Assembly (NCBI RefSeq): GCF_000003855.2
Contig: NW_003101665.1
Location: forward strand, 786,828-850,827
Reading direction: 5' to 3'
Length of the DNA: 64,000 bases
From: Blastomyces gilchristii SLH14081
Taxonomy: Eukaryota; Ascomycota; Eurotiomycetes; Onygenales; Ajellomycetaceae
Below the pieces are notes generated by a model. The model was given only the letters and a program-made list of their open reading frames with translations. It searched no databases and was not told the DNA's origin. Both the position numbers and the translations under genes were made by a program. Below are positions 46,901 through 59,317 of the stretch, one piece after another; the stretch's first letter is position 1; each line of letters begins with the position of its first letter.

Positions 46901-48039
46901 AGATAAAGAATAGTAGTCTTTCTTTATTAATCTATTCAATTCTTAATAGTTTACACAGAATCAGAGTTCTTTATCTGATTTCTTTGCAAAGAGAATAGAA
47001 GCTGTAGCAGAGAAATTACTAATATATATAAATTCTTTATTCAACAGATCATTGAGTGTCTTTCAAAGAAGAAGAAGTTCATCTCAGAATATATTATAAA
47101 GAGAGTCTTATAATAATTTAAAATCTTTATCATTCTTCTTTTTCAACTTAATACTGTGATTCACTTCTGAACCTTGTAAGAGAGATAGATTTATAACATT
47201 ATTATCTTATTAAAAGACATCTAGATTTTCATGATATTATTGAGAGAGTTTTATATAAGAATCTGTTATTGTAATATAAGATAACTTTTCTAGAGTCTTT
47301 TTAATATTAGTCAGACTAGTAGAGTAGATTATTATATAGTTCTGCTATTAGTAATCTTATTAATGATTCTATCAGTAACTTCTTTTTTAAAGTATTTCAT
47401 AAGTGTTAGTAGAAATCTGTGTCAGATTCATAGTCTTATGAATATTATCTTCATAAATTCTATCATTGTTAGAGAATATTAAGCTTCTATTTCAAGTATT
47501 TAACAAGATACCTTGTTCAGATAGTTAGATAAGTTCTAATATAAGATTATAATCAAGATTATCAACTTTATATATATAAACATCTTTACATTAATATTCT
47601 CTGATATCTATATTTAACTTTATTATGTAATAGATATAAACATCTTTTAAGTTATTAAATTCTGCAAGAAGTTGAGGTTTTAATAAGAAAATACACTGAA
47701 GATTATAACATCTTATAACTGAAGATTTAATCATTGTATAATAACATAGATCACTGTCTATCATGACTTTTATATTATACATATTATTGATTACAGTAGA
47801 TACAAGAATCATATCTATTACTATTTTCTCTTTAAATTATTATTATCTGATCTCTTCAAGCTTCTGTTTATAAGTTTGAACAGAAGCTAATCTTTTCTCT
47901 GTTTTATCAGAGTATCTTTATAGTTATCTTCTGAATCTTTCTTCAATACAATGTGATTAATACAGACAGATACTAATTCATTCTTTGAGTGAGAAGACAC
48001 TGATCTTTCTCTTGAATAAGAAGATATATAGGTCAATTA

Positions 48040-48590
48040 GCAGTTGAAAGCAATGTATCTCAGTCTATTGCAGTTGATGCACACTTCTTATTGATGTTAA
48101 TCAGTGACTTCTTCAGAAGTGATCTCAGAAACTTAGAAGTCTGTTCAGATAGCAGAAACTCTTGTTTATGTATAAATATTTAAGTTCATTCAATTCATGA
48201 TATCTGTATTGTCATTCTTCAGTGCAGATGTATAAGTGACTGATATATAATATCTTCTGCCACTGTTCTGTATACTCTTAAGCTTGATAAGACAGTTATT
48301 CAATATTCAGAGTTGTATGCAGAAGTCTTCATAAGTCAGGTCTTTATCTACACTTATAAGAGTCTGTAAGAGTTTAAAAGTTAATGTCTTCTTAAGCATA
48401 CTAATCTTTATTTAATTCTCTTAAGATTGATTATCTACTTCTAGAATCTTGATATCAAAGTCAGGAATGAATGTTGTAAGAGAAGTGTTTCTCTGTCAGA
48501 CACTCTGTAATCAATTGAACATTTTCTGTTATATGATAGTATCTCAGAACAGAATATCAAGATGTTTGATAATATTATCAGATATTCACA
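48040..48590 (-). pseudogene. Element B gag remnant with zinc knuckle
   Basis: On the minus strand, 48081-48040 encodes C-x2-C-x4-(H to Y)-x4-C (CINCNRLRYIAFNC), a retroviral-type CCHC knuckle whose histidine has become tyrosine by a C-to-T change. The gag frame upstream runs rightward to 48590 and resumes beyond element C at 56862. Confidence 0.7.
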
Positions 48591-48591
48591 A

Positions 48592-48769
48592 TGTGGTTCG
48601 GAAGAACGTACGACCGCCGGATAATAACGCGGCCGCTTCCAAACACGCTTCTGAACATGCTTACGAATGTAAAGAGGCTCTAGCAGCCACTAATTAATTT
48701 AGATAATGTATATAAGAAGCCGGCGTACGCCTGTAATCATACACTGACTCAAGCAATCTTTGAATCACA
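48592..48769 (+). repeat. 5' LTR of element C
   Basis: 178 bp, starting TGTGGTTCGG and ending AATCACA. It is the least mutated stretch of the block, retaining several CpG sites. A TATAAG word near 48711 is a plausible TATA element. Confidence 0.88.
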
Positions 48770-48874
48770 TCTGATAGCATGTCTAAAAACTGGTGAGAAG
48801 TGCAGGCTTCTTCAGAGCATGATAATTCCATCTATGAAGCAATTTATAGTTATCATGTCAGTATAATTCTAAAA

Positions 48875-50460
48875 ATGCCTCAAAAGATAGCATATAAAGA
48901 GCAGTGAGTGAAAGAGCATCTGATTGATACTACTTCACTTATTGAGAGAAAACTTCACACTCAGATGAATGCCACATATCATATATGAACAGATAAGATG
49001 TGAGAAAGAGAATAAGAGCAGTGAACCAGATTTAAAGAAGTTCACTCTCTACTCAAAAGAAGAATAAAAAGAGAAGTGATCATTATCAGAGTTATACAAT
49101 GATAACAGAAATCATATAACAATATAGTGATATAATGATAGATATTATATAATTAATAAGAAACTACTGAAATGAATATCTCTTCTAGTTAATATGAACA
49201 TTCTTCTCTGCTATCTGAATCAGAAGATATGCAGAATCTCTCAGAGAGTTTACTCAAAGCAGTAAGAAAAGCAGCTGAGATCACTGAACCAGAATTGAAG
49301 CTTTATACATATACAAGAATTCTAAACAAAATCAAGACCTTGCATATACAGTGACAGACTGAGATGAAAATCAAACAATAATTAGTATTCACTGTGAATC
49401 AAGTATTCACTATGAAGAGCTTCATCAATACAATCATCATCATTAATAAGAATAGAGAAAACCAGGTCTTAGATCTGCAGTAAGAGATTGAATATTTATA
49501 CAGATAGATAACTATACTGAATCTGAAGATCTTATCACAATTGTTCACAATCTCTTCAGAAGTATATATATTATCAGAGACTGCTACACAGAATAAGAAT
49601 CTGAGTATGAAATATATTAAGTCAGAAGATCTGCTGAAGTTACTAAGCTTTAATAATAACTGAAAAAATAATGCTGCAATCAGCTGACTAAGTCAGATAT
49701 AATTATATTATCAGATTGAACATGAACTTACAGACAGACAGTTAACAGAATTTTAACAAGTCTTAAGATCTGCTGCATTTCTACACAGAAAAGTGAAGTT
49801 ATTATAAATAACTGATGAAAAGATGAATCTTACAGACTCAGAGTAATATTCATTCTTATAAATATGAAATGAGTTTTTCAAATGAATGTTGTATAACTTT
49901 GAGAAAGTAAATATATGAGATAAGTATTACAAACACTTCACTGAGTGTAGATAAGTAAGTAATCTTATATTATACTTTACACACTTCAGTTTATACTATC
50001 TTATATTAAATAAAGAGCTTTCAATATCTTTCTATTTATAGATCTTCATTCATAATCTTACATCTGAGTTAAGAGTGAAATGAAAATGCTTAATCTCACA
50101 ATCAGACACAGTGAAGAAAGTATATAATATTCTCATTATATGAGAATAAGTAAGTCAATTATAATGGAAAATACTGCAATCAAGAATATCTTAACAGAGA
50201 ACAGATAATCAGACTTCTATAACACAAGTCACACATCTGAATATAATGAATCTAGATTTAAATATCATCACTAAAGTGCTGAATCTCTTGAAAAAGAAAT
50301 TCTCTGAGTGAAAATCTTGATATTGTAAGCATTGAGCTTACTTCAACTGCAGATGTTAAAATCATGATGTAAAAGATTGCACACAGCATGCATAGTCAAG
50401 AGAGATAAGAGAGTTAAAAAACTAGCAGAATCAGTGAGCTTAGAGACACTCACTGATATT
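48875..50460 (+). pseudogene. Element C gag remnant
   Basis: The frame opens at ATG 48875 (MPQKI...) about 105 bp after the LTR and can be followed with many stops. Near 50315-50385 it gives a Cys/His-rich motif (YCKH...FNC-R-C...NHDVKDC) that fits a nucleic-acid-binding zinc region of Gag. It would package element RNA in the particle. Not functional now. Confidence 0.65.
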
Positions 50461-50589
50461 CTATAAAAAGTCTTCAAAGTGAAAGAGATGCTCATATTAG
50501 ATGATTCTCTGAATTCTGTAAATACAAAGAGAAAGCAGACTTCTGAATGAGATATGAATGAGAATGATGAAGTGAATACTTATCTCAAT

Positions 50590-53500
50590 ATCTTGAGACC
50601 TGAAATGTTAATGTATAAAGAACACTTGAATAAGAATTGAGAGATGACTGTAAAAGTATTAACAGATATAGAAGCTTCTACACAATATATTGATAATTAT
50701 ATAATTCAAAGACTGAAAGAGGTTCACTGAGTGAAGAATTCTCAATGTATAAGATTATTTAATAACTGATATTTGATATCATCTATAAGAGTAAGAGTTC
50801 TCTTGCACTTTAGAGAATAATCTTGCTATATTTAGATGTGAGAGCTGTAGAATATAAAATACAATCTTATTCTCAGACTCAATTAATTTCAAAGATTCAA
50901 TCTGCAGATTCAATGATGTACATGTTATATACAGTTAACTGATAGAAAGAAAATAGTTCATATAATTCTATCAACTGATATGAGAAGAACATTTCATATC
51001 TCTGATATAGAAGAATTAAATCTGCTTATATATTAATAAGTAAAGAGAACAATTCACAAGATCTTATCTGAAAGCATTCTATATGTCATACAGAACTCAG
51101 AAGTGAAGAAAACCAAGATAAAGAATATATGAAAGAATAAGTGTATAAAGAAGCTTCTGAAGAAGTATGAAAAGATCTTCTGAACAGATCTTTCACTGAA
51201 ATTGTCACTGAAATGAGAATTCATATATGAGATTGACACAGGGAATGTGAAATCAGTTAATCAGAATACATACTCTCTGTTATAAATGCATCTTGAAGAA
51301 CAGAAGCATCAGATCACAGAACTTCTAGAATATAATCTCATATAACTCTTATCAAGTATGTGAGACTTTTCAGTTCTATTTGTGAAAAAGACAGATGAAG
51401 AGTGACAGATGTGTATTAATTATCAAGTACTTAATAAGCTTACAATCAAGAATGAATATTCACTGTCACAGATTCAATAACAGTTGAATACAGTTCAAAA
51501 CACCTGATATCTATTGAAGATTAATCTTCTCTCAGAATACTGACAGATCTGTGTAGATGAACTGTTAGTCTCATAAACTATGTTTAATATATAATGAGAA
51601 AAGTGTGAATTTCTGACAATGTCATTCAGTCTAATAAATGTGTCTATCATCTTTTAAATAATGATGAATACAATTCTTCATAAACAGAATGAAACCTCAT
51701 ATCTCATATATCTCAATGATATTCTAGTCTTTTCAAACTTATATAATAAATATCTGAAGTATCTCAATGAAGTGCTTACAACTCTGACAGAGTATAAGCT
51801 CTATATCAAATTAACAAAGTATGTGTTTGAAATAAAAGAGTTGAAGTTTATAGAATATATAGTGAGTGATGACTGTATACATCTTATCTCAGAGAAATTG
51901 AATGTTATAGTAAATTAACTGTGACTGAGAAATATATATTATATACAACAGTTTCTTGAGTTGATCTCATATTACTGCAGATTTATTAAGAATTTTATAT
52001 GAATATCTGTATTACTCTCAGATCTCTTAAGAGAAACAGATACAAATCTGTGAAAGAAGAAGTTTTATTCAATTATCTGAAATACTGTGTGTGAAGAGAC
52101 TTTTCTCACACTGAGAGAATGTATAATAATATTCTCAGTGCTTATTCAATCAGATTATAATAAATCTTTCTACATTAAAACAGATGCATCTGAATGAGCT
52201 ATCAGAAACACTCTTTTATAGATAAGTAAGAATAGCAAGCTGCACTCAGTGACATATAATGATAGAAAACTATCAGATGCTGAGCTTAATTACTCAGTAT
52301 ATGAAAAGAAATTACTGATGATTAAGCACATACTGATGTTATAAAATAGATATATTAACAACAGACATATAACAACAGTGATCATAGATTATAAAAGTCT
52401 TATCTATCTACAATTAATGATAAAATTTTTTAAACACTTAGTATGTTGAATCTCAGAGTTTTAAGTATACAATCTTTATATTAAATACTGAAAGAGATTG
52501 AACACTGTAATATCTGATACAATCAGTCACAGATCTGATTTCATGAATGAGAGTTCTGTGAATCAGATATAAGAGAAGTTTGTGTTAAATGCACTGAAAG
52601 AGTGTAAGAAATCAGAATGAGTGAATATAATAATCTCTCACTTGAAGAATGATAAGATATCAGATAATAAGTATCTTGTGAAAGTGATAGAAGAGATGCT
52701 TCTGAACTTCAAGCTGAGAAAATTGAAAAACAATGTTATGTTTTATCATGATCTAGAATATACAGAAGCTCTCTATCTAGAATATTCATTTAGACATGAC
52801 TTAATGACTTACATGCATAAGGAATTCAGTCACTTAGAAAGTTCTGAACTTATGAGTGTACTTGAATCAAGAGTATACTGGTCAAGCATAACTAAGAACA
52901 TTCAGATGTATACTTACAAGTGTCTGAATTGCCAGGTTGTGAAAGAATCTAAGAAAGGATTAAAATGTGAGAAAGTACAATATCAGATAAAGTGTATAAT
53001 ACAACTGTTTAAATAATGAGAGATGAATCTCATAGACATATTACTGTGAATACTAAATGAAAATCATTGAATAATCACTGCTATTGACTATGCTACTGAC
53101 TGATCAGTCATGAAAGCAGTTTCAGAGATAATAGAGAAGATAGTGATGAAGTTTCTACACAATGAGATCTATATCAACTATAAAATGCTGTGTGAGATTC
53201 TAACTGATAACAGTGTGAATCTCATAGAAGAAGTAGTGAGACATTTCATGAGTTAGTTACAGATAAAATATTGTAGAACAACATCATATCATCTGTGAAT
53301 AAATGAGAAAGTGAAACACTTGAATGAGATCTTGAACAATATGCTGATGAAATATCTAGTGAATAAGTCTATAAGATTATGAGATGAATATCTCAGTCAG
53401 ATGCTATTAGTCATGTGAATTCAGCAGCATGCAGTCTTCAAGTATTCATTATTCTATCTATTGTATGAATTGTATCCACGCATTCTGGAGAATGCTTCAG

Positions 53501-54460
53501 CAAAGGTGAGAGAGAAAACAGTAGTTGCAGACATAGCAGAAATAATAGTTGTAGATGCAACAGTTGTGAATGTAGAATCAAGATTGAAAGAGATTAATCA
53601 CATACATACAAAAGCTAATGAGTTACTCCTGAACTGAGCAATTCAATCAAAAAGAATACAAGACTCACTAGTTAAGAAATCAAGTCTCAAGATGAGAATG
53701 TAAGTTCTCATACATAATGAGAGTTCTGAGAAGTTTCAACCTAGATGATTTAAGTTATATAAAATACTCAAATCATATTCTCTGAGAACATATGCATTGA
53801 AAGAATCAGAGAAATGAGTCTTATATAACTTAATAAATGATTCATATCTTATAAAAGTAAAGATATAAGACTTAAGCAGATTATAATCATTCACAGCACT
53901 ATTATCAGTGTTGAAAAAGAAGAGACTTATAATTGAAAAGTCTTATAAAGTAAGAGAAATCATAGACACTTATAAATCAGATAATCTCACTTATTCTGAT
54001 CTTTTTATAATTATAAGAAAAGAATGAGAAGCAATGAAGAAATCAGATAAACATCATACTTTAATAAGTAATAAGACCATAGCTGATTGTATGATAATAC
54101 ATCACAGATAGTGAGTATAACATAGTAAAGAGCAGTCTCAAAGCAGCAGACTTATATATGAATCAGATTGCAGAAGAAAAAGAGATTCAGAGTTGAATTC
54201 AACTGTTTATATCAGTTCAATTGTAAAGATTACAGAGAATGAATTATCTGAAACATCTGCAGATGTGTGAAATCAAGTTATCTCAATCTCTGAGAACACT
54301 CAGAAATTGAGTGAGATTAGTTTTAATGAGCTGTTCACTGTAGTGATCTGAGTAAGTGAAGAGACACAGTATAATGTGTGAGACAGAATTACAAAAGATA
54401 GAAGCTGCTAAACCTAGTCACTGAATGCTGTATTATATAGATATTGTGTAAGAGTAGTGA
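50590..54460 (+). pseudogene. Element C pol remnant: PR, RT, RNase H, IN
   Basis: Protease: DIEAS at 50665-50679, from D-T/S-G-A-S. RT: about 51240-51920, with YLNDILVFS at about 51705 (YLDD mutated) and a long open piece 51661-51918. RNase H: KTDASE near 52175, then YNDRKLSDAELNYSVYEK. Integrase: an open piece 52621-53016 holding the H-x-H/C-x2-C zinc region (CLNCQ at the end), then AIDYATD near 53075 and LTDNSVNL near 53200 as the first two catalytic acidic residues. The C terminus runs to about 54460. Stops are mostly TGA at expected Trp codons and TAA/TAG at Gln codons. Confidence 0.8.
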
Positions 54461-54596
54461 CTAGCAGACAAAGAAAAAGTATAAGAAAAGAGAAATGAAT
54501 TAATCATCAACTGTAAGAGTCAGCTGCAAAAGATAAATGTTATCATACATCTCATTCATTTTCATATATCACATGTTTAATCTATTTCCAACATCA

Positions 54597-56150
54597 TGCC
54601 ACCTGAAAAGAAAAATGTTAAAAACAAAGAAAATCTCAAAACTTGAGATTCATGAGAAATTTAAGAGCTGTAAGTCACTCTTATAATAATACTGCACATA
54701 TCTCTGATTTCCCTATCACTCTGTGTACAATATTAATGTCATTTATCACAAGATTGACTGGAATGTTAATATAGAAATGTGTACACATGTGTGTAGAAAA
54801 ATTAAAGAAGAGTATGAGATCTGCAGAACTAGAAGTCAAGACAGAAAGAACAGAGATGAAAGAAATGAAAGAAGAAGAGAATACAGAATCAGATAAACAA
54901 CAGTGAGAGTTACTCAGAGCTGAACACTTATAATCTGATGTGTATACAATCTTCTCTGCAGAGAAGAAAGAGAAAGTAATAAAAGAAGTAATAAAAGAAG
55001 CTTGAGAGTGAGAGAGAGTAGTCTCAGTGATGTGATTATCTTCAATTAGAATGATCTCTGATGCCAGAGCAACTAAGAATCATTATTAGTGTATAAAAAA
55101 CTACAAAATCAGAGATAAGAACAGTTACTGAATAAACACTCACTGATCTTAGAGTTATACATACAATTACAACACACACAAGACTTCTCAGAAAGAGAGA
55201 GAAAGACACAGAGAAATACAGAAAGCAGAACAAAGTATATGAACAGCTCATTTTTATAATAATATCTTAGACAAGGTATACAAGTCTCACATCTGCAGAT
55301 GTAAAAGAGTATGACATCTGTGTTCCTGTTTCTGAAAACACAGATATCTTTTATCTGCACTATGAAGTCAGACAACAGATATCAGAGAATAGACTGATAT
55401 AGATCTATTATCTTAAAGAAATTCATTAGAGCAGATGTATTCAAAATATTAAACTTTACAGTCATAAAAAGTTTCTTAATGTCTGTGAATATTATGACTT
55501 TATATATAATAAAACTCATAACAATTTCTTCTAAGAACAGAAAAATCAGCATCAGAAAGAAAAGATAAAAAAGAAAAAGACTTATAATTTTAACACTGTT
55601 AAGAGAGAGAGTGATTCTCTGATATAAATAAATAATTACTTTATCATGAATATTTAAAATAAATATAATAATTGATATCTGTGACTGAGCTTCAGATAGT
55701 CATGTTATACACTGTCTTTATATAATAAATTATTCTAGAAGTCAGTAAGAAGAGTGAGAGTATATATACTGAGAAACATGATTCATTAAGTCTATACAAC
55801 ATTTTCTTAAAATGAGAAGAGTTGATAATGAAAGCAGAGATAGCAGAATCAGAGAAAGCAGAAGTAGCAGAAGTAGAAATCACAGAAACAGAAATAGCAG
55901 AAGCAGAAGAACCAGACACAGAGACAGATGTAGAAGATTGAGAGAAAGTAGCAGAGAAAGAAACAGAGAGAGTAGAAAGAGATGCAGAAGACTCAGTTAT
56001 ATATAACACAGACAATTTCTCTATTATCACATTCTTCAAGTTTTCAATCAATAATTCAATATTGAGATGTTCACTATTATCAGTAGATATGAATCTGTTA
56101 ACATGTGAAGATTCTATGCAAATAAAAATAAACATCAGCATCTGTGTTTA
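54597..56150. other. Extra region between pol and 3' LTR of C
   Basis: An ATG at 54598 starts a plus-strand frame that soon meets stops. Around 55835-56000 one plus frame is almost open and very acidic (repeated A-E-x-A-E words), while the minus strand holds the longest open frame of the block (55692-56141, 149 codons, Ser-rich). A Cys-rich minus frame lies at 55109-55375. Which strand once coded is unclear. Gypsy elements with an additional or antisense ORF between pol and the 3' LTR are known in plants. From 56150 to 56679 I see nothing. Confidence 0.4.
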
Positions 56151-56679
56151 TATAAAATCATGTCAGAAAACATGATCAGAAGCCTGCTAAGAAGAAAAAC
56201 AGTCAAGAGTATATAAGAAGTTAAAGAAGATATGTCATTCATGATACTATATTCTAGTGATCATTAGAAGATAAATAAGTTCTGATTATATTTCATAATG
56301 CATTACACTTACTGTTAACAAACTGCCTGATATGAGTACTACAATGACACTTATTATGAGAATAAAGAATCATTGTCAGAAATGCATATAATGTGATAGA
56401 TAAGCAGATAGAAAGTGTTGAATAGAAGAAGAAGTAGAAATCTTGAATAAGATAATGACATTTAATGATGATAATGATAAAGAAGATGATTAAAGAATGA
56501 AAAAAGTGAGTGAATAAGTGATATAATATAGTGAAAGTTTCTTTGTGAGAGTGTACACAGAATGCTAGCTGAATCAGAGATAGACTACACTATTATGAAC
56601 ACTAGTAATGCGCTAATCTGCATGAAGCTAGAGTGTATATTATGATTATGTGAGCGTGACTGAATCTGACGAGAGAGAA

Positions 56680-56857
56680 TATGATTTGAAAGAACGTACA
56701 ACTGCTGAATAATAACACAGTCACTTCTGAACACATTTCTGAACATACTTATGAATGTAAAGAGGCTCTAGCGGTCACTAATTAATTTAGATAACATATA
56801 TAAGAAGCTGGCATACGCCTGTAATTATACACTGACTTAAGCAATCTTTGAATCACA
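56680..56857 (+). repeat. 3' LTR of element C
   Basis: 178 bp, no indels relative to 48592-48769, with 26 differences that are all transitions. It starts TATGATTTG (TG changed to TA) and ends AATCACA. Confidence 0.88.
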
Positions 56858-57583
56858 ACAATACTGATTCACATGCTTTTATTCATGAATGAAACTTCTA
56901 TTTCATATAATTCTTCAATTATTCATTAATATATCAATTCTGATTAATTAATAAACTGATAATATCTTCATCTACACTTAGTTTTATAAGCATTTTCAAC
57001 CTTTATGATGAGTAGAGAGTGAGATCAGAAGTATTAAAATATACAGAAGTATCTAAGTATTTCTTCAGTGCTTATATTATATTCATATTTGATTCTGTCA
57101 GTGTTAAAATTGCAGAGATTTCTTGTTAAGTTAATCATTGAATTTCCTTATATTGACATTGTTAATTTATATGCATATCAGCTATTTGTTATTATTATAA
57201 TTCTAACATTACTTAGAGTCACTGTAATACTATATCTATGCCTGTGTTTGAAGGTTCTTTCATGTTATCATTAGACATGATTATATTATTTATTAAATGT
57301 GTAATAACTGTGAAATTGAAAGAAGTGTAATTATATGAATATCTTATACATCTAGAATATCAGAACTCTCAAGTCTTTTACTGACATTCTCTTTGTAAGA
57401 TTTTTTTCTCTTTGTAAGATCTTGTTACAGAGTCAGAGTGACTGATAAGTAAGCTTTTATCTAAGAACTCAGTGTCTGCTTAACTGATTAATCATTTTTC
57501 TATTTCTTATACATTGTTATACATTCAGATATCTTCTTAATAAGTAATCATTTCTAATGAGAAGATAATGAATATTTTTCAAG

Positions 57584-57886
57584 TATAAGAGATCTACACT
57601 GAATAGATCAGTATAATATATAGATCTTATATAATAAAGTGAAAAATATTAAAGAAGAAAAGAAAAGAGAAAGTACAAGAATCAGTAATTAGAGTGAATA
57701 TTTATACATATATACAGTAGCATACACAGTGAAGCTTCAGAGTGAAAGAATAAAAATTTCATGAGTTTTTCAGCTAAGAATCAGTGATCAAGAATGATCA
57801 GAAATGACTGAGAATTGAAGCTTTTAACAGAATCTATAAAGTGTAGTGAAATAGTCTATATAATTAATCAGATGCAGGCCGTCACA
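57584..57886 (-). repeat. 5' LTR of element B
   Basis: 303 bp, equal in length to the partner LTR. On the minus strand it starts TGTGACGGCCTGCATC, retaining the canonical TG and two CpG-region bases lost from the other copies. The flanking CTTAT at 57887-57891 matches that at 43839-43843. Confidence 0.85.
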
Positions 57887-57891
57887 CTTAT

Positions 57892-59317
57892 CTATATTAA
57901 ATTATAAGAGAATTATAATGAATATCAGTGAAGAAAAGATAAGAGTAATTATATCTTATATTATATTTCTTAAAGATATGCTGCAGTAAAATAGTAATGT
58001 AGAAATTAAAAAATCAACTGTAAGAAGATTATACTGAAGCTGCTTTATTAATAATAAGAATTAACTGAATCTGAACTATAATCTATATAATAACAGTTAA
58101 TTTTATTATTATATATAACATCTTCAGTCTAAACTGAATGATCTGCTAAATCTCATATATAGAGAGTATATATATTAAGAGTGAAGTATAACAGTATAGA
58201 CAGTATCTCTTTTTTAAATATATTTAAGTTTAAATTTAATCTCTTTTTTCTCTTCTGATCTATACTATAGTGAGTTTACTGAAATTTCAGAGATTTTATA
58301 CTTATTACTGATCTACTCTTAGACTGATTATGTGACCGTGTCTGAGACCAGGATCAGAATATTTAATAGTCTTATTATCAATTTGACTGATCTCATTACA
58401 TGATTTTAAGATTATATAGTAGTTTTATACTGTCTCAGTGAGACTTACTGTTTACTCTTATCACATTTTTCAAATGAGATCATGATTTTCACTTCTTAAT
58501 TTAAATTATTTTTATTGCTTTAAATGACTTTAAATCTCATTTGAGTGTTACTAAAAAGTGTTACTTTTTAAAAAATTAAAAATAGGCTAAAAATAACCTT
58601 AAAATATCTAAAAATAGTAACTTTATATCAAGAATGAAACTAAATGAAATCAAATAGAATTACTTTCTTATTTTTTCTAAGTCATGATCTCATTTTGAGA
58701 TTTAATATATAGTCACTTTGCATGTTTTTTTAATAATTAGTCTCAGCAGAATTCATGCTAAGAAATGTATAAGATCAGATTAAATGAGATTAAATATGAA
58801 ATTTATAATCTCAGTAATCAGTCTATCTACTCTGTCTTATCACTGTATAATTAGTAAGAATACTTTTAAATATTATAGATATTTTTCTTTTCTTATAATT
58901 AAAATTATTTACAGTCACTGATAACTTATTTTAAAAAGTATTAACTTCAGAAGTATATCTGAGTCTTAATTATTATATCTCTTATCTTACAGTATAAGCT
59001 CAGAGAGAAATAACTTAGTCTGATAATTAAGTAGATTATTTTTATAGTATTTTCAGTAGTAAATTAATCACTTATTAATCTTATTATTCAGATATATACA
59101 GCTATTATAAGAAGTAATAGTTTATTAATATCTTAATCTCTGAGAGAAAATAATTCTGAAGTAATTTATTAAATTATACTAAGAGTTTATTAATAACTAT
59201 AATTTCTTATTAAAGTAGTAGTCAGAGTAGTAATAATATTTAAATTATCTTAAACTAGTTCAGTTATTAGTTATCAGTTATTTTCTACTTTAACTATAAA
59301 CACTGTCATTATACATA
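57892..59317. other. AT-rich stretch, unidentified
   Basis: No protein remnant recognised. It includes a 58320-58370 patch (gaccgtgtctgagacc) that is less mutated, and an imperfect inverted pair of AATGAGATCATGA-type words at about 58473 and 58680. A DNA element is possible but unproven. Confidence 0.4.

Larger units (their letters stand above)
48592..56857 (+). mobile_element. Ty3/gypsy element C, nested in B
   Basis: An 8266-bp plus-strand LTR retrotransposon with 178-bp LTRs, flanked by ACAA at 48588-48591 and 56858-56861. It carries gag, protease, RT, RNase H and integrase in gypsy order (protease-RT-RNase H-integrase), then an extra region of about 2.2 kb before the 3' LTR. It interrupts the gag of element B and is therefore the younger insertion. 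Confidence 0.88.
43844..57886 (-). mobile_element. Ty3/gypsy element B, split by element C
   Basis: A minus-strand LTR retrotransposon with 303-bp LTRs at both ends and the 5-bp duplication CTTAT at 43839-43843 and 57887-57891. Without the inserted element C it is about 5.8 kb. Reading minus from the right: 5' LTR, gag (57.58 to 56.86 kb and 48.59 to about 48.0 kb), RT near 46.6 kb, integrase C terminus near 44.2-44.9 kb, 3' LTR. The gag frame runs on across the element C insertion once one duplicate copy is removed. All coding regions contain many stop codons. Confidence 0.85.

Noticed and set aside
55812..56006. Arg/Ser-rich plus-strand frame resembling an SR protein
   Set aside because: Purine-rich AGCAGA repetition yields this in one frame; another frame gives an acidic repeat and the minus strand a longer frame, so an SR identity is not supported.
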